Shown: positions 6,243-12,988 of the stretch, one piece after another
Layout: every line of letters begins with the position of its first letter
How positions within the stretch are numbered: the stretch's first letter is position 1
Source: JBEKHI01 sp050012355
GTDB taxonomy: Bacteria > Actinomycetota > Actinomycetes > Streptosporangiales > Streptosporangiaceae
DNA: 15,789 bases
NCBI GenBank assembly: GCA_050012355.1
Contig: JBEKHI010000175.1
Span: 1 to 15,789, forward strand
Reading direction: 5' to 3'
Position numbers and translations under genes: made by a program
Notes under the pieces: model-generated
Database searches by the model: none
Told to the model about the DNA's origin: nothing
What the model saw: only the letters and a program-made list of their open reading frames with translations

Positions 6243-6833
6243 GTGACCCAACTCATCCTGGCCTCGGCGTCGCCTGCCCGCCTCGCGGTGCTGCGCGGCG
6301 CCGGCCTGGACCCGAAGGTGATCGTCAGTGGTGTCGACGAGTCCGCCTACCAGGCCGCGACCACCCCCGAGCTGGTGAGCCAGCTCGCCGCGGCCAAGGC
6401 CGCCGCGGTGGCCAGGGACCGGACCGGCTGCCTGGTGATCGGTTGCGACTCGATGCTCGATCTGGACGGCGTCGCGCTCGGCAAACCGCCGACCCCCGAG
6501 GATGCCGCCGCCCGCTGGGAACGCATGTCAGGCAGAACGGCGGTGCTTTACACCGGGCACTGCCTCATCGACGCCTCGACGGGCGAGACCGTCAGCGAGG
6601 TGGCGGCCACGACGGTACGTTTCGGCGAGCCGTCCGACGCCGAGATCGAGGCCTACGTCGCCTCCGGAGAGCCGCTGCGGGTCGCGGGCGGGTTCACTCT
6701 GGACGGGCTTGGCGGCTGGTTCGTCGAGGGGATCGTCGGAGACCACGGTAACGTGCTCGGCATCTCGCTCCCGCTGCTGCGCCGCCTGTTCGCCGCCCTA
6801 GGGATATCCGTCGTCTCCCTGTGGTCCCTGTAA
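6243..6833 (+). CDS. maf: Maf-family nucleoside triphosphate pyrophosphatase
   Basis: Hydrolyses non-canonical or modified nucleoside triphosphates to monophosphate and pyrophosphate (dTTP/UTP or m7GTP type, not distinguishable here). The 196 residues carry the whole Maf signature: LILASASPARLAVL at the N-terminus (about 4-17), SGVDES (29-34), GCDSMLDLDG with the catalytic Asp at 69, GKPPTPEDA (80-88), MSGRTAVLYTGHCLI (95-109), and GGFTLDGLGGWFVEGIVGDHGNVLGISLPLL at the C-terminus. GTG 6243 places LILASASPAR at the usual position. The last 36 bases, including the stop, overlap the 3' end of the convergent PPOX gene, so the C-terminal SVVSLWSL is written antisense to it. Confidence 0.94.
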   Translation: MTQLILASASPARLAVLRGAGLDPKVIVSGVDESAYQAATTPELVSQLAAAKAAAVARDRTGCLVIGCDSMLDLDGVALGKPPTPEDAAARWERMSGRTAVLYTGHCLIDASTGETVSEVAATTVRFGEPSDAEIEAYVASGEPLRVAGGFTLDGLGGWFVEGIVGDHGNVLGISLPLLRRLFAALGISVVSLWSL

Positions 6834-7472
6834 CTGCTGGTACAGAAGCTTCTCGTAGTGCTCTGGGGCGTAGTGCTGCTCTAGTTCCTCAAGGGTTTCC
6901 GGGGTGTCCTGCACACACTTGACCATGGCGGCGTGTGACGGGAGCACATCGGGGTCCCAGGTCTCCGGCTGCCACAACCGGGAACGCAAGAAGGCCTTGG
7001 CGCAGTGGAAGAAAATCTGGTCGATCTCCACCATCAGCGCCAGGATCGGCCGGTGTCCCTTGACGACGAGGTCGTCGAAAAACGGCGCATCCCGCGCCAG
7101 CCTGGCCCGCCCGTTGATGCGGAGCGTCTCGTGCCGGCCGGGGATCAGCGACAACACGCCTACGTGCGGGTTGGACAGGATGTTCAGGTATCCGTCGGCC
7201 CTGCGGTTGCCTGGCCGCTCAGCGATCGCGATCGTGGTGTCATCCAGCACATGGATCAGGTTCCCCGCCGGGTCGCCCTTGGGCGAGGCGTCGCAGCTGC
7301 CGTCGGCGGCGGCGGTGGCGATCACGCAGAACGGCGATGCCGCCAGCCACACGCGGTCCATGGCGTGCAGCCGGGTGCGTTCCTTCGTCGCGGACCGGAG
7401 GCCCGGCTCGCCGAGCATCTCCCGTAGCTCAGCTGCCGACGTAATTTCGGTCATTTCCCCAGTTAGCGCCAT
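6798..7472 (-). CDS. PPOX-type FMN-dependent flavoprotein (MSMEG_1061-like)
   Basis: Split-barrel flavoprotein of the pyridoxamine 5'-phosphate oxidase superfamily, expected to bind FMN or F420; the substrate is unknown. The 224 residues show ATKERTRLHAMDRVWLAASPFCVIATAAADGSCDASPKGDPAG, the barrel start with the conserved SPKGDP, then IAIAERPGNRRADGYLNILSNPHVGVLSLIPGRHETLRINGRARL and the C-terminal EIDQIFFHCAKAFLRSRLW. This order is typical of the MSMEG_1061 group. I chose ATG 7472 because TACGCT lies six bases upstream; ATG 7454 (MTEITSAAEL) is the alternative. It starts 18 bases after ppk2 on the same strand and ends 36 bases inside maf. Confidence 0.88.
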   Translation of the reverse strand: MALTGEMTEITSAAELREMLGEPGLRSATKERTRLHAMDRVWLAASPFCVIATAAADGSCDASPKGDPAGNLIHVLDDTTIAIAERPGNRRADGYLNILSNPHVGVLSLIPGRHETLRINGRARLARDAPFFDDLVVKGHRPILALMVEIDQIFFHCAKAFLRSRLWQPETWDPDVLPSHAAMVKCVQDTPETLEELEQHYAPEHYEKLLYQQLQGPQGDDGYP

Positions 7473-7478
7473 AAAACC

Positions 7479-7484
7479 AGCGTA
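7479..7484 (-). promoter_or_regulatory. Putative -10 of a leaderless promoter for the PPOX gene
   Basis: TACGCT on the minus strand ends six bases before ATG 7472, in the gap after the ppk2 stop codon. It would let the flavoprotein be expressed apart from ppk2. Confidence 0.4.
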
Positions 7485-7490
7485 ACCCGA

Positions 7491-8450
7491 TCACAGCTTG
7501 GGGAAAACCTGGCCGGGGACCTGCTCCGACAGCAGGGAGGGTGGGCCGATGACCTTGCGGTCCGGGGAGCCTACGACAGCGGGATCCTTGCCCGGGTAGT
7601 CGAACTGCTCCAGGATGTGGCGCATGGCCTCGAGCCTGGCTCGCTTCTTGTCGTTGGATTTCACCACGGTCCACGGTGCCCACAGCGTGTCGGTGTAGTG
7701 GAATATGGCCTCCTTGGCGACGGTGTAGTCATCCCATTTATCCAGCGACTGGATGTCCATCGGGCTGAGCTTCCACTGCCGCACCGGGTCGATCTGCCTG
7801 ATGATGAAGCGGGTCCGCTGTTCGCTGCGCGACACCGAGAACCAGAACTTCGTCAGGTGCGTCCCCGAGCGCACCAGCATTCGCTCGAAGTCGGGGGCCT
7901 CCCGCATGAACTCCCGGTACTCCTCATCGGTGCAGAAGCCCATCACCCGCTCGACCCCGGCCCGGTTGTACCAGGACCGGTCGAACAGGACGATCTCGCC
8001 ACCGGCGGGCAGGTGCTCCACATACCGCTGGAAGTACCACTGGCTCTGCTCCCGCGGTGTGGGCTTCTCCAGGGCGATGACCGTGGCGCCACGCGGGTTC
8101 ATGTGCTCCATGAACCGCTTGATCGTGCCGCCCTTGCCGGCGGCATCCCGGCCCTCGAAGACGATCACCAGCCGGTTGCCGGTCTGCCGCACCCACTTTT
8201 GCAGCTTGAGCAGTTCGATTTGCAGCAGCCGCTTCTGCTTCTCGTACTCGTGCCGCCGCATCCGCTCGCGGTACGGGTAGTCCTCGCGCCAGGTGTCAAC
8301 GGTCCGGCCGTCCGGATACACGAGGACCGGATCGTCGTCGTCGTTGTCCTCCACGTGCAGCCCGGAGAGGGTGGCGAGATCTGCTGGCTTACTGGAACCC
8401 GGCGAGGGCAGGTCATGCCCGGTAACCTCAGTCGTCACGTAGCCAAGCAC
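7491..8450 (-). CDS. ppk2: Polyphosphate kinase 2 (PPK2 family)
   Basis: Transfers phosphate between polyphosphate and nucleotides, usually making GTP or ATP from the diphosphate. Of 319 residues, an N-terminal extension of about 50 (with an acidic run EDNDDDD at 34-40) precedes the P-loop kinase fold: RLLQIELLKLQKWVRQTGNR, Walker A FEGRDAAGKGGTI (98-110), NPRGATVIALEKPTPREQSQWYFQRYVEHLP, Walker B/lid FDRSWYNRAGVE (156-167), then KFWFSVSRSEQRTRF and DPVRQWKLSPMDIQSLDKWDDYTVAKE. Length and motifs fit the one-domain class. GTG 8450 or GTG 8438 may be the start; neither has a Shine-Dalgarno or TANNNT element, which suggests read-through from the methyltransferase gene 49-61 bases upstream. Confidence 0.95.
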   Translation of the reverse strand: MLGYVTTEVTGHDLPSPGSSKPADLATLSGLHVEDNDDDDPVLVYPDGRTVDTWREDYPYRERMRRHEYEKQKRLLQIELLKLQKWVRQTGNRLVIVFEGRDAAGKGGTIKRFMEHMNPRGATVIALEKPTPREQSQWYFQRYVEHLPAGGEIVLFDRSWYNRAGVERVMGFCTDEEYREFMREAPDFERMLVRSGTHLTKFWFSVSRSEQRTRFIIRQIDPVRQWKLSPMDIQSLDKWDDYTVAKEAIFHYTDTLWAPWTVVKSNDKKRARLEAMRHILEQFDYPGKDPAVVGSPDRKVIGPPSLLSEQVPGQVFPKL

Positions 8451-8499
8451 ATCACATCGCTGACACGATCGGGTGACGCGGGGGTGTCCAGCCGGTGGC

Positions 8500-9195
8500 T
8501 CACGGGCGAGTTATGGCAAACAGGGCATAACTATAGGAGAGCCCGAGCGCCCGCGGATGCGCCGCCAGCCACGGCTCGACGACCTTGCGCGGGAACTCCA
8601 GGTGCAGCACCGCCTCGAAGTCGGCCCGGGTGGAGAATGACCACCGGCTCAGCACCTCCCGCCTGACCGCCCCCCGTGCCGCCCACCAGGAGTCGGTCAC
8701 GTCCGGTTTCCCGGTGGGGAACCCGCCGGCCGCCAGCAGCTTGGCGAAGTCACCGTGCCTGGTGTCGTTGTCCACCACGACCAGCGTCCCGCCGGGCCGC
8801 AGTACCCGCAGCACCTCGGCTAGTCCTCGCTGGCAGGCAGGCGGCCAGAAGTAGGCGAAACGCGCGTGCACCACATCCGCGCTGGCGTCTCCCAGCGGCA
8901 GGTGCTCGGCGGAGCCCGGCAGCACGGTCACCGCCTCGGACCTGGCCGCTGCCAGCGGCACCAGCGCGGGGTCGGGCTCGACGCCGATCACCCGCGCCGC
9001 ACTCGCCGCGTACATCGGCAGCCAGTACCCGCTGCCGCAGCCGAGATCCACCAGGGTCCGCCCGGCCCACGGGGCCAGCGATCGCATGGCGTCGAGCACG
9101 TGCCCGTCGGGGTCCATGGCCTGGTTCTCGAGCTCGTACAGGTCCGGCCGGCCACCCTGGTTGGGGGCGGCTTTGAAGTCAGGAAAGCTGGTCAT
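8500..9195 (-). CDS. Class I SAM-dependent methyltransferase
   Basis: Methyltransferase of 231 residues with an unknown acceptor. Motif I is TLVDLGCGSGYWLPMYA (about 47-63), motif II ends in VIGVEPDP, then AEHLPLGDASADVVHARFAYFWPP and EVLRVLRPGGTLVVVDND (the post-motif III turn RPGG). The C-terminal part (SRWSFSTRADFEAVLHLEFP) would form the substrate cap. ATG 9195 lies inside the 3' end of the amidohydrolase gene, with a 17-base overlap, so translation is probably coupled; GGAA is present upstream. It is the third member of the kinase-amidohydrolase-methyltransferase run. It is not closely similar to the other methyltransferase at 1947-2744 beyond the shared fold. Confidence 0.9.
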   Translation of the reverse strand: MTSFPDFKAAPNQGGRPDLYELENQAMDPDGHVLDAMRSLAPWAGRTLVDLGCGSGYWLPMYAASAARVIGVEPDPALVPLAAARSEAVTVLPGSAEHLPLGDASADVVHARFAYFWPPACQRGLAEVLRVLRPGGTLVVVDNDTRHGDFAKLLAAGGFPTGKPDVTDSWWAARGAVRREVLSRWSFSTRADFEAVLHLEFPRKVVEPWLAAHPRALGLSYSYALFAITRP

Positions 9196-10801
9196 GCACC
9201 ACTGTTCCGTCGGCCACCGTCATCACCACCGAGGTCGTCCCGATGTCCCGCGCCGGAATCGCGAACACGTCTTGATCGAGCACCGCGATATCCGCCCGCA
9301 TGCCAGCGGCTAGCACGCCGGTCACGTCCTCCGCGTGGTTAACATACGCGACACCCGACGTGAACGCCGACATCGCCTCCGTCACCGTGATCGCCTGCTC
9401 CGGAAGGAACGGCTCGTCGCGAGCACCCGCCCGGCTGGCCGGTGAAGCCGTCCGGTTCACCGCGACGTGGATCTCCTCCAGCGGGTCAGGCGACGATACC
9501 GGCCAGTCGCTGCCGAACGCGATCCGCCCGCCACCCCGTAGGACCCCGCCAATCGGGTACTGCCAGGCCGACCGCTCAGCCCCGGCGAACGGGAGCGTCA
9601 GCACCTCCATCTGGTCGTCCAGGCACGCCCACAGCGGCTGGAAGTTGGCGATCACCCCGAGCTCGGCGAACCGCGGCACGTCGGAGGGCCGGACGAACTG
9701 CAGGTGGGCGATGTGGTGCCGCCCGGCCGCTCGCGCGGCCGGCGAAAGCCCCGCGAGCGCGTCCAGCGCGGTGGTCACGGCCCGGTCGCCGATCGCGTGG
9801 ATATGCAGTTGAAAATCTTCTAGTCCCATAACGACGGTGGCTAGTTCGGCCGGATCTATGAACAGCTCACCGCGGCCATGCCCGCCCAGGTACGGCTCGC
9901 TCATCGCCGCGGTGAACGTCTCGCAGATTCCGTCCAGCATGATTTTCACCGACGTGGCGCGGAAGTTCCCGGTGGCTCTTGTCTTCCTGGCCAGCAGGCC
10001 ATCGATCTGGTCCAGGCCCCGATGGCGGTCCCACCACAGTGCCGCGTTGACCCGGGCGGTGAGCAGGCCGTCGGCGTCGGCTCGCCGGTACGTCTCGAAC
10101 GAGTCGGCGATGCCGAGTTCGGGTGCCGCGCCGACGCAGGCGTCTTGCCACGAGGCGATCCCCAGTGAGTGCAGCCGGGCCTGGGCCGCCAGCAGTCCGG
10201 CGGTGAGTTGTTCCGGCGTCACGGCCGGCATCAGGTCGGCGACCAGCCGGACCGCACCGTCGTGCAGCGTGCCGGCCGGGGCGCCGCGGGGGTCTCGCTC
10301 GATCCGGCCGTCCGGCGGGTCGGGGGTGCGGGCGTCGATCCTGGCCCGCCGGAGCGCGACGGTGTTCACCCACGCGCTGTGGTGATCCCGGTTCAGCAGC
10401 AGCGCGGGCCGTCCGCCGGTCACCTGATCGAGATCCGCCGCGGTCGGCGTGCCACCGGGGAACGCGGGCATCGACCATCCGCCGCCGGACACCCACGCGC
10501 CGGGGGCGAGACTCTGGGCATAGGCGGCGATCGCGGAGAGGCAGTCACGCCGTTCTGGACAAGAAGTGAGGTCGCAACTCAGCGATTCAAGCCCCGCCGA
10601 TACCGCGTGTATGTGCGCGTCGCCAAACGCGGGGATCACCAGCTTGCCGCGCAGGTCCAGCACCCTGGTGCGCGGCGTGATGAGCTCGCGGATCTCGTCG
10701 TCGGTGCCGGTCGCGGTGATCGTGCGGCCGTCGGCCGCGACGGCGTCCCTGAAGCCGTCTCGCGTCCAGACCTTGCCGTTGACCAGCGCGAGGCTTGTCA
10801 T
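9179..10801 (-). CDS. YtcJ-like amidohydrolase (Amidohydro_3, AepA type)
   Basis: Metal-dependent hydrolase of the urease/amidohydrolase superfamily, probably acting on an amide or cyclic-amide bond in the cytoplasm; no signal peptide is visible. The 540 residues begin with the small beta domain (SLALVNGKVWTRDG), then VIPAFGDAHIHAVSAG with the HxH metal ligands His 63 and 65, LNRDHHSAWVNTVAL, the Lys-containing strand SVKIMLDGICE, LHIHAIGDRAV, HHIAHLQFVRPSD, and the metal-binding Asp in FGSDWPVSSPDPLEEI, with the beta domain closing at ADIAVLDQDVFAIP. This is the full YtcJ/AepA order. ATG 10801-10799 overlaps the kinase stop (10800-10798) as ATGA. It may be a substrate or effector linked to that kinase, which is inference from the coupling. 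Confidence 0.92.
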   Translation of the reverse strand: MTSLALVNGKVWTRDGFRDAVAADGRTITATGTDDEIRELITPRTRVLDLRGKLVIPAFGDAHIHAVSAGLESLSCDLTSCPERRDCLSAIAAYAQSLAPGAWVSGGGWSMPAFPGGTPTAADLDQVTGGRPALLLNRDHHSAWVNTVALRRARIDARTPDPPDGRIERDPRGAPAGTLHDGAVRLVADLMPAVTPEQLTAGLLAAQARLHSLGIASWQDACVGAAPELGIADSFETYRRADADGLLTARVNAALWWDRHRGLDQIDGLLARKTRATGNFRATSVKIMLDGICETFTAAMSEPYLGGHGRGELFIDPAELATVVMGLEDFQLHIHAIGDRAVTTALDALAGLSPAARAAGRHHIAHLQFVRPSDVPRFAELGVIANFQPLWACLDDQMEVLTLPFAGAERSAWQYPIGGVLRGGGRIAFGSDWPVSSPDPLEEIHVAVNRTASPASRAGARDEPFLPEQAITVTEAMSAFTSGVAYVNHAEDVTGVLAAGMRADIAVLDQDVFAIPARDIGTTSVVMTVADGTVVHDQLS

Positions 10802-12402
10802 CCGGTTACCGTGACCTCCGGTGTGAAGCCCGCTTGATAGGTGTTGGACCCGTCCCAGTAGAAGTCGGCCTGCGCCCAGTACGTGCCCGCTGATTCGGTC
10901 ACGCTGACAGAGTACTCACAGGTCCCGGCGGCGCAGTCCGGTGACATGTAATGGCCGATATCGCCGCTGGGCGTGTGCAGCACGATCTCGACCTGCTCGT
11001 ATTCGCCCGACGCCGCCAGGCCCGCGGGAATGGTCCAGGCGTATCCCTGGAGTTCGACGGTGCTGCCCGTGATCTTGATGCAGCTCTTCAGCGTCTTGCC
11101 GTGGGTGGTGTCTTGCGTGCTGTCGGCGCTGCACTCCCAGCCGGTGTTGTCGCTGGCGGTGGTGGGTGAGGTCTGCGCCGCCGCCGTGGTGGTGCCAGTG
11201 GACGGCGCGCTGGACTGCTGCCCGCCGGTGGCTTGCCGTGACGTCGTGCTCGCCGGTTTCGCCTTCGGCGCCTTCGCCTTCGCGGCCGTGGACGGCTGGG
11301 CCGCCGCGGCGGTGGCGGTCGGCGAGGCGATCAGGCCCGTCGCCGCCGCCGGATTCGCCGTCGTGGTCTTGAACGGGTTGATCAGGACGACAGCGGCAAT
11401 CGCCACGAGGACCGCTGCCGCCGAGGCGATCATCGCGGTCCGTGACGGGATCCGTCGTTTGTTCTGCGTCGTGGGACGTCCGGTTAGCTCCTCGAGTGGC
11501 CGCATCGCGACCTCGTGGAACGGCCCGGTGGGCCCGGCCCAGGCTGGACGCGAGCCGGTCACCGTCGTCGGCAACGGATCGGTCGGTGTCGGCACCGGGG
11601 CATCCCCGGCTAGCTGGCTGAGCGTGGCGGCGGCCTCGGCGGCGGCCGGCCGGTCGCCCGGTGCCTTGGCGAGGCAGCGGCTGATCAGCGCCCACATCTC
11701 GTCGCTGGCCTCGGCGGGCCGCTTGGGCGGCGCGCTGACGTGCGAGTGCAGGACGGCCGCGGGGTTACCGGTGAACGGAGGCTGCCCGGCGATGAGCTCG
11801 TACAGGGTGGCGCCGAGCGAGTACAGGTCGCCAGCCGGACCCGGCTCCTGTCCGGATATCAGCTCCGGCGCCAGGTACTCGGCGGTGCCGAGCACCATCC
11901 CCGTGGTGGTGTCCCGCGACTGTCCGGCGAGCCGGGCGATGCCGAAGTCGGCGAGCAGCACGTCCTGCTCGCTGGCCATCAGCACGTTCTCCGGCTTGAT
12001 GTCGCGGTGGGTGATCCCGGCGGCGTGCGCGGCGGCCAGTGCGTCGGCGATCTGGGCCGCCAGCCCGGCGGCTTGCTCCGGCGGCACCTGCCCGCCGCGA
12101 TCTCGTCGCAGCTTGTTCAGGTCGCCGCCCGGGACGAAGTCCATGACGAGGGCTAGCCGTTCGCCCTCGACGATCATGTCGTGCACCGTCACGACGTGCG
12201 GATGCCGGAAGGCCATGAGCGCTGTCCGCTCACGCACGAACCGCGCGACTGCGACCGCATCGGAGGCGTAGCTGGGGCGGAGTATCTTGATCGCGTATAC
12301 GGCCCCGGACATCCGGTCGTGCCCGCGCCAGACCACCCCCATGCCACCCTGGCCGATTTTTTGGTCAAGAAGGTACTTGCTGCCCAAAGGCTCCCCGTTC
12401 AC
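10798..12402 (-). CDS. Membrane Ser/Thr protein kinase with extracellular domain (PknB-like)
   Basis: Hanks-type kinase that should phosphorylate Ser/Thr of cytoplasmic proteins in response to an outside cue. The 534 residues contain a Gly-rich loop IGQGGMGVVW (16-25), Lys 39 in YAIKIL, a helix-C Glu near 58, catalytic HRDIKPEN (Asp 134, Asn 139), DFG Asp 152, an activation loop RDTTTGMVLGTAEYLAPE with candidate phospho-Thr, and GDLYSLGATLYEL. A juxtamembrane linker leads to one membrane segment (about 323-341), a Thr/Ala/Ser/Lys-rich stalk, and an extracellular beta-rich domain of about 110 residues with four Cys (WECSAD, KSCIKI, PDCAAGTC). It has no PASTA repeats. GTG 12402 fits the family start MNGEPLGSKYLLDQKIG and has TAAGAT seven bases upstream. 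The stop overlaps the amidohydrolase start. Confidence 0.95.
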   Translation of the reverse strand: MNGEPLGSKYLLDQKIGQGGMGVVWRGHDRMSGAVYAIKILRPSYASDAVAVARFVRERTALMAFRHPHVVTVHDMIVEGERLALVMDFVPGGDLNKLRRDRGGQVPPEQAAGLAAQIADALAAAHAAGITHRDIKPENVLMASEQDVLLADFGIARLAGQSRDTTTGMVLGTAEYLAPELISGQEPGPAGDLYSLGATLYELIAGQPPFTGNPAAVLHSHVSAPPKRPAEASDEMWALISRCLAKAPGDRPAAAEAAATLSQLAGDAPVPTPTDPLPTTVTGSRPAWAGPTGPFHEVAMRPLEELTGRPTTQNKRRIPSRTAMIASAAAVLVAIAAVVLINPFKTTTANPAAATGLIASPTATAAAAQPSTAAKAKAPKAKPASTTSRQATGGQQSSAPSTGTTTAAAQTSPTTASDNTGWECSADSTQDTTHGKTLKSCIKITGSTVELQGYAWTIPAGLAASGEYEQVEIVLHTPSGDIGHYMSPDCAAGTCEYSVSVTESAGTYWAQADFYWDGSNTYQAGFTPEVTVTG

Positions 12403-12409
12403 GAAAGCG

Positions 12410-12415
12410 ATCTTA
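12410..12415 (-). promoter_or_regulatory. -10 element of a leaderless promoter for the kinase
   Basis: TAAGAT on the minus strand ends seven bases before GTG 12402. It is close to the consensus TATAAT. The -35 region is not recognisable. It lies in the 69-bp gap shared with the divergent rnhA. Confidence 0.55.
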
Positions 12416-12458
12416 TCGACACATAAGCCACATGCGCGGCGGCATCGGCGAGACCTAA

Positions 12459-12464
12459 TACCCT
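12459..12464 (+). promoter_or_regulatory. -10 element of a leaderless promoter for rnhA
   Basis: TACCCT ends seven bases before ATG 12472 (an overlapping TAATAC at 12456 is an alternative). There is no Shine-Dalgarno in front of the ATG. Confidence 0.45.
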
Positions 12465-12471
12465 CAACGCC

Positions 12472-12909
12472 ATGACCGAAGCCGTTATCTATACCGATGG
12501 TGCGTGTAGCGGGAACCCTGGCCCGGGTGGCTGGGGTGCGGTGCTCCGCTCCGGTGGCCACCTGAAAGAGATACACGGCGGGGAGAAGTCCACCACCAAC
12601 AACCGCATGGAGCTGATGGCCGCGATCCAGGCTCTCGAAGCGCTGAACCGGCCGAGCGAGGTGCAGCTTTACACCGACAGCAAGTACGTGCTCGACGGGA
12701 TCACCAAGTGGCTGCCCAACTGGGAACGCCGGAACTGGCAGACCACCGGGAAGAAACCAGTGAAGAACGTCGATCTCTGGCAGCGGCTGGTCGCCGCGAA
12801 GGAGCGGCACGAGGTGGCCTGGCATTGGGTCAAGGGGCACAACGGCGACCCCGGCAACGAACGCGCCGACGAGCTAGCCCGCCAAGGCATAACCGAAGCC
12901 ATCGCCTGA
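12472..12909 (+). CDS. rnhA: Ribonuclease HI
   Basis: Cuts the RNA strand of RNA-DNA hybrids (R-loops, primers). The 145 residues align with E. coli RNase HI almost position for position: Asp 9 in YTDGACSGNPGPGGWG, Glu 47 in TTNNRMELMAAI, Asp 69 in LYTDSKYV, His 123 in WVKGHNGDPGNERAD and Asp 133, each one residue before the E. coli number. The basic handle region LPNWERRNWQTTGKKPVKNVDLW (about 81-103) is present. The start is fixed by the beta-1 strand and the leaderless promoter. It diverges from the kinase and ends just before a strong hairpin terminator. Confidence 0.97.
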   Translation: MTEAVIYTDGACSGNPGPGGWGAVLRSGGHLKEIHGGEKSTTNNRMELMAAIQALEALNRPSEVQLYTDSKYVLDGITKWLPNWERRNWQTTGKKPVKNVDLWQRLVAAKERHEVAWHWVKGHNGDPGNERADELARQGITEAIA

Positions 12910-12920
12910 CAGCACCCGGC

Positions 12921-12979
12921 AAAACGACGTTGGCTCCGTGATCCGGGCATGCCGGTGTCACGGAGCCAACCGTCGTTTT
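12921..12979. terminator. Bidirectional intrinsic terminator between rnhA and the LysM gene
   Basis: Arms at 12921-12941 and 12958-12979 are complementary over 21 bp with one extra C in the right arm. The loop holds a second small stem (CCGG-GCATG-CCGG). Each strand ends in TTTT after the stem. The hairpin begins 11 bases after the rnhA stop and lies 9 bases beyond the LysM gene stop, so it can end both convergent transcripts. Confidence 0.82.
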
Positions 12980-12988
12980 GGTGCGTTG

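Noticed and set aside
5241..6251. Long minus-strand open frame of 336 codons
   Set aside because: Arg/Gly/Gln-rich shadow of the membrane-protein gene with no domain likeness; such frames are expected in high-GC coding DNA.
10973..12271. Plus-strand open frame of 432 codons
   Set aside because: Antisense shadow of the kinase gene, which has a complete catalytic motif set.
12403..12840. Extension of the kinase frame into rnhA
   Set aside because: The extra 146 residues are antisense to rnhA; the family start and a -10 box support GTG 12402.
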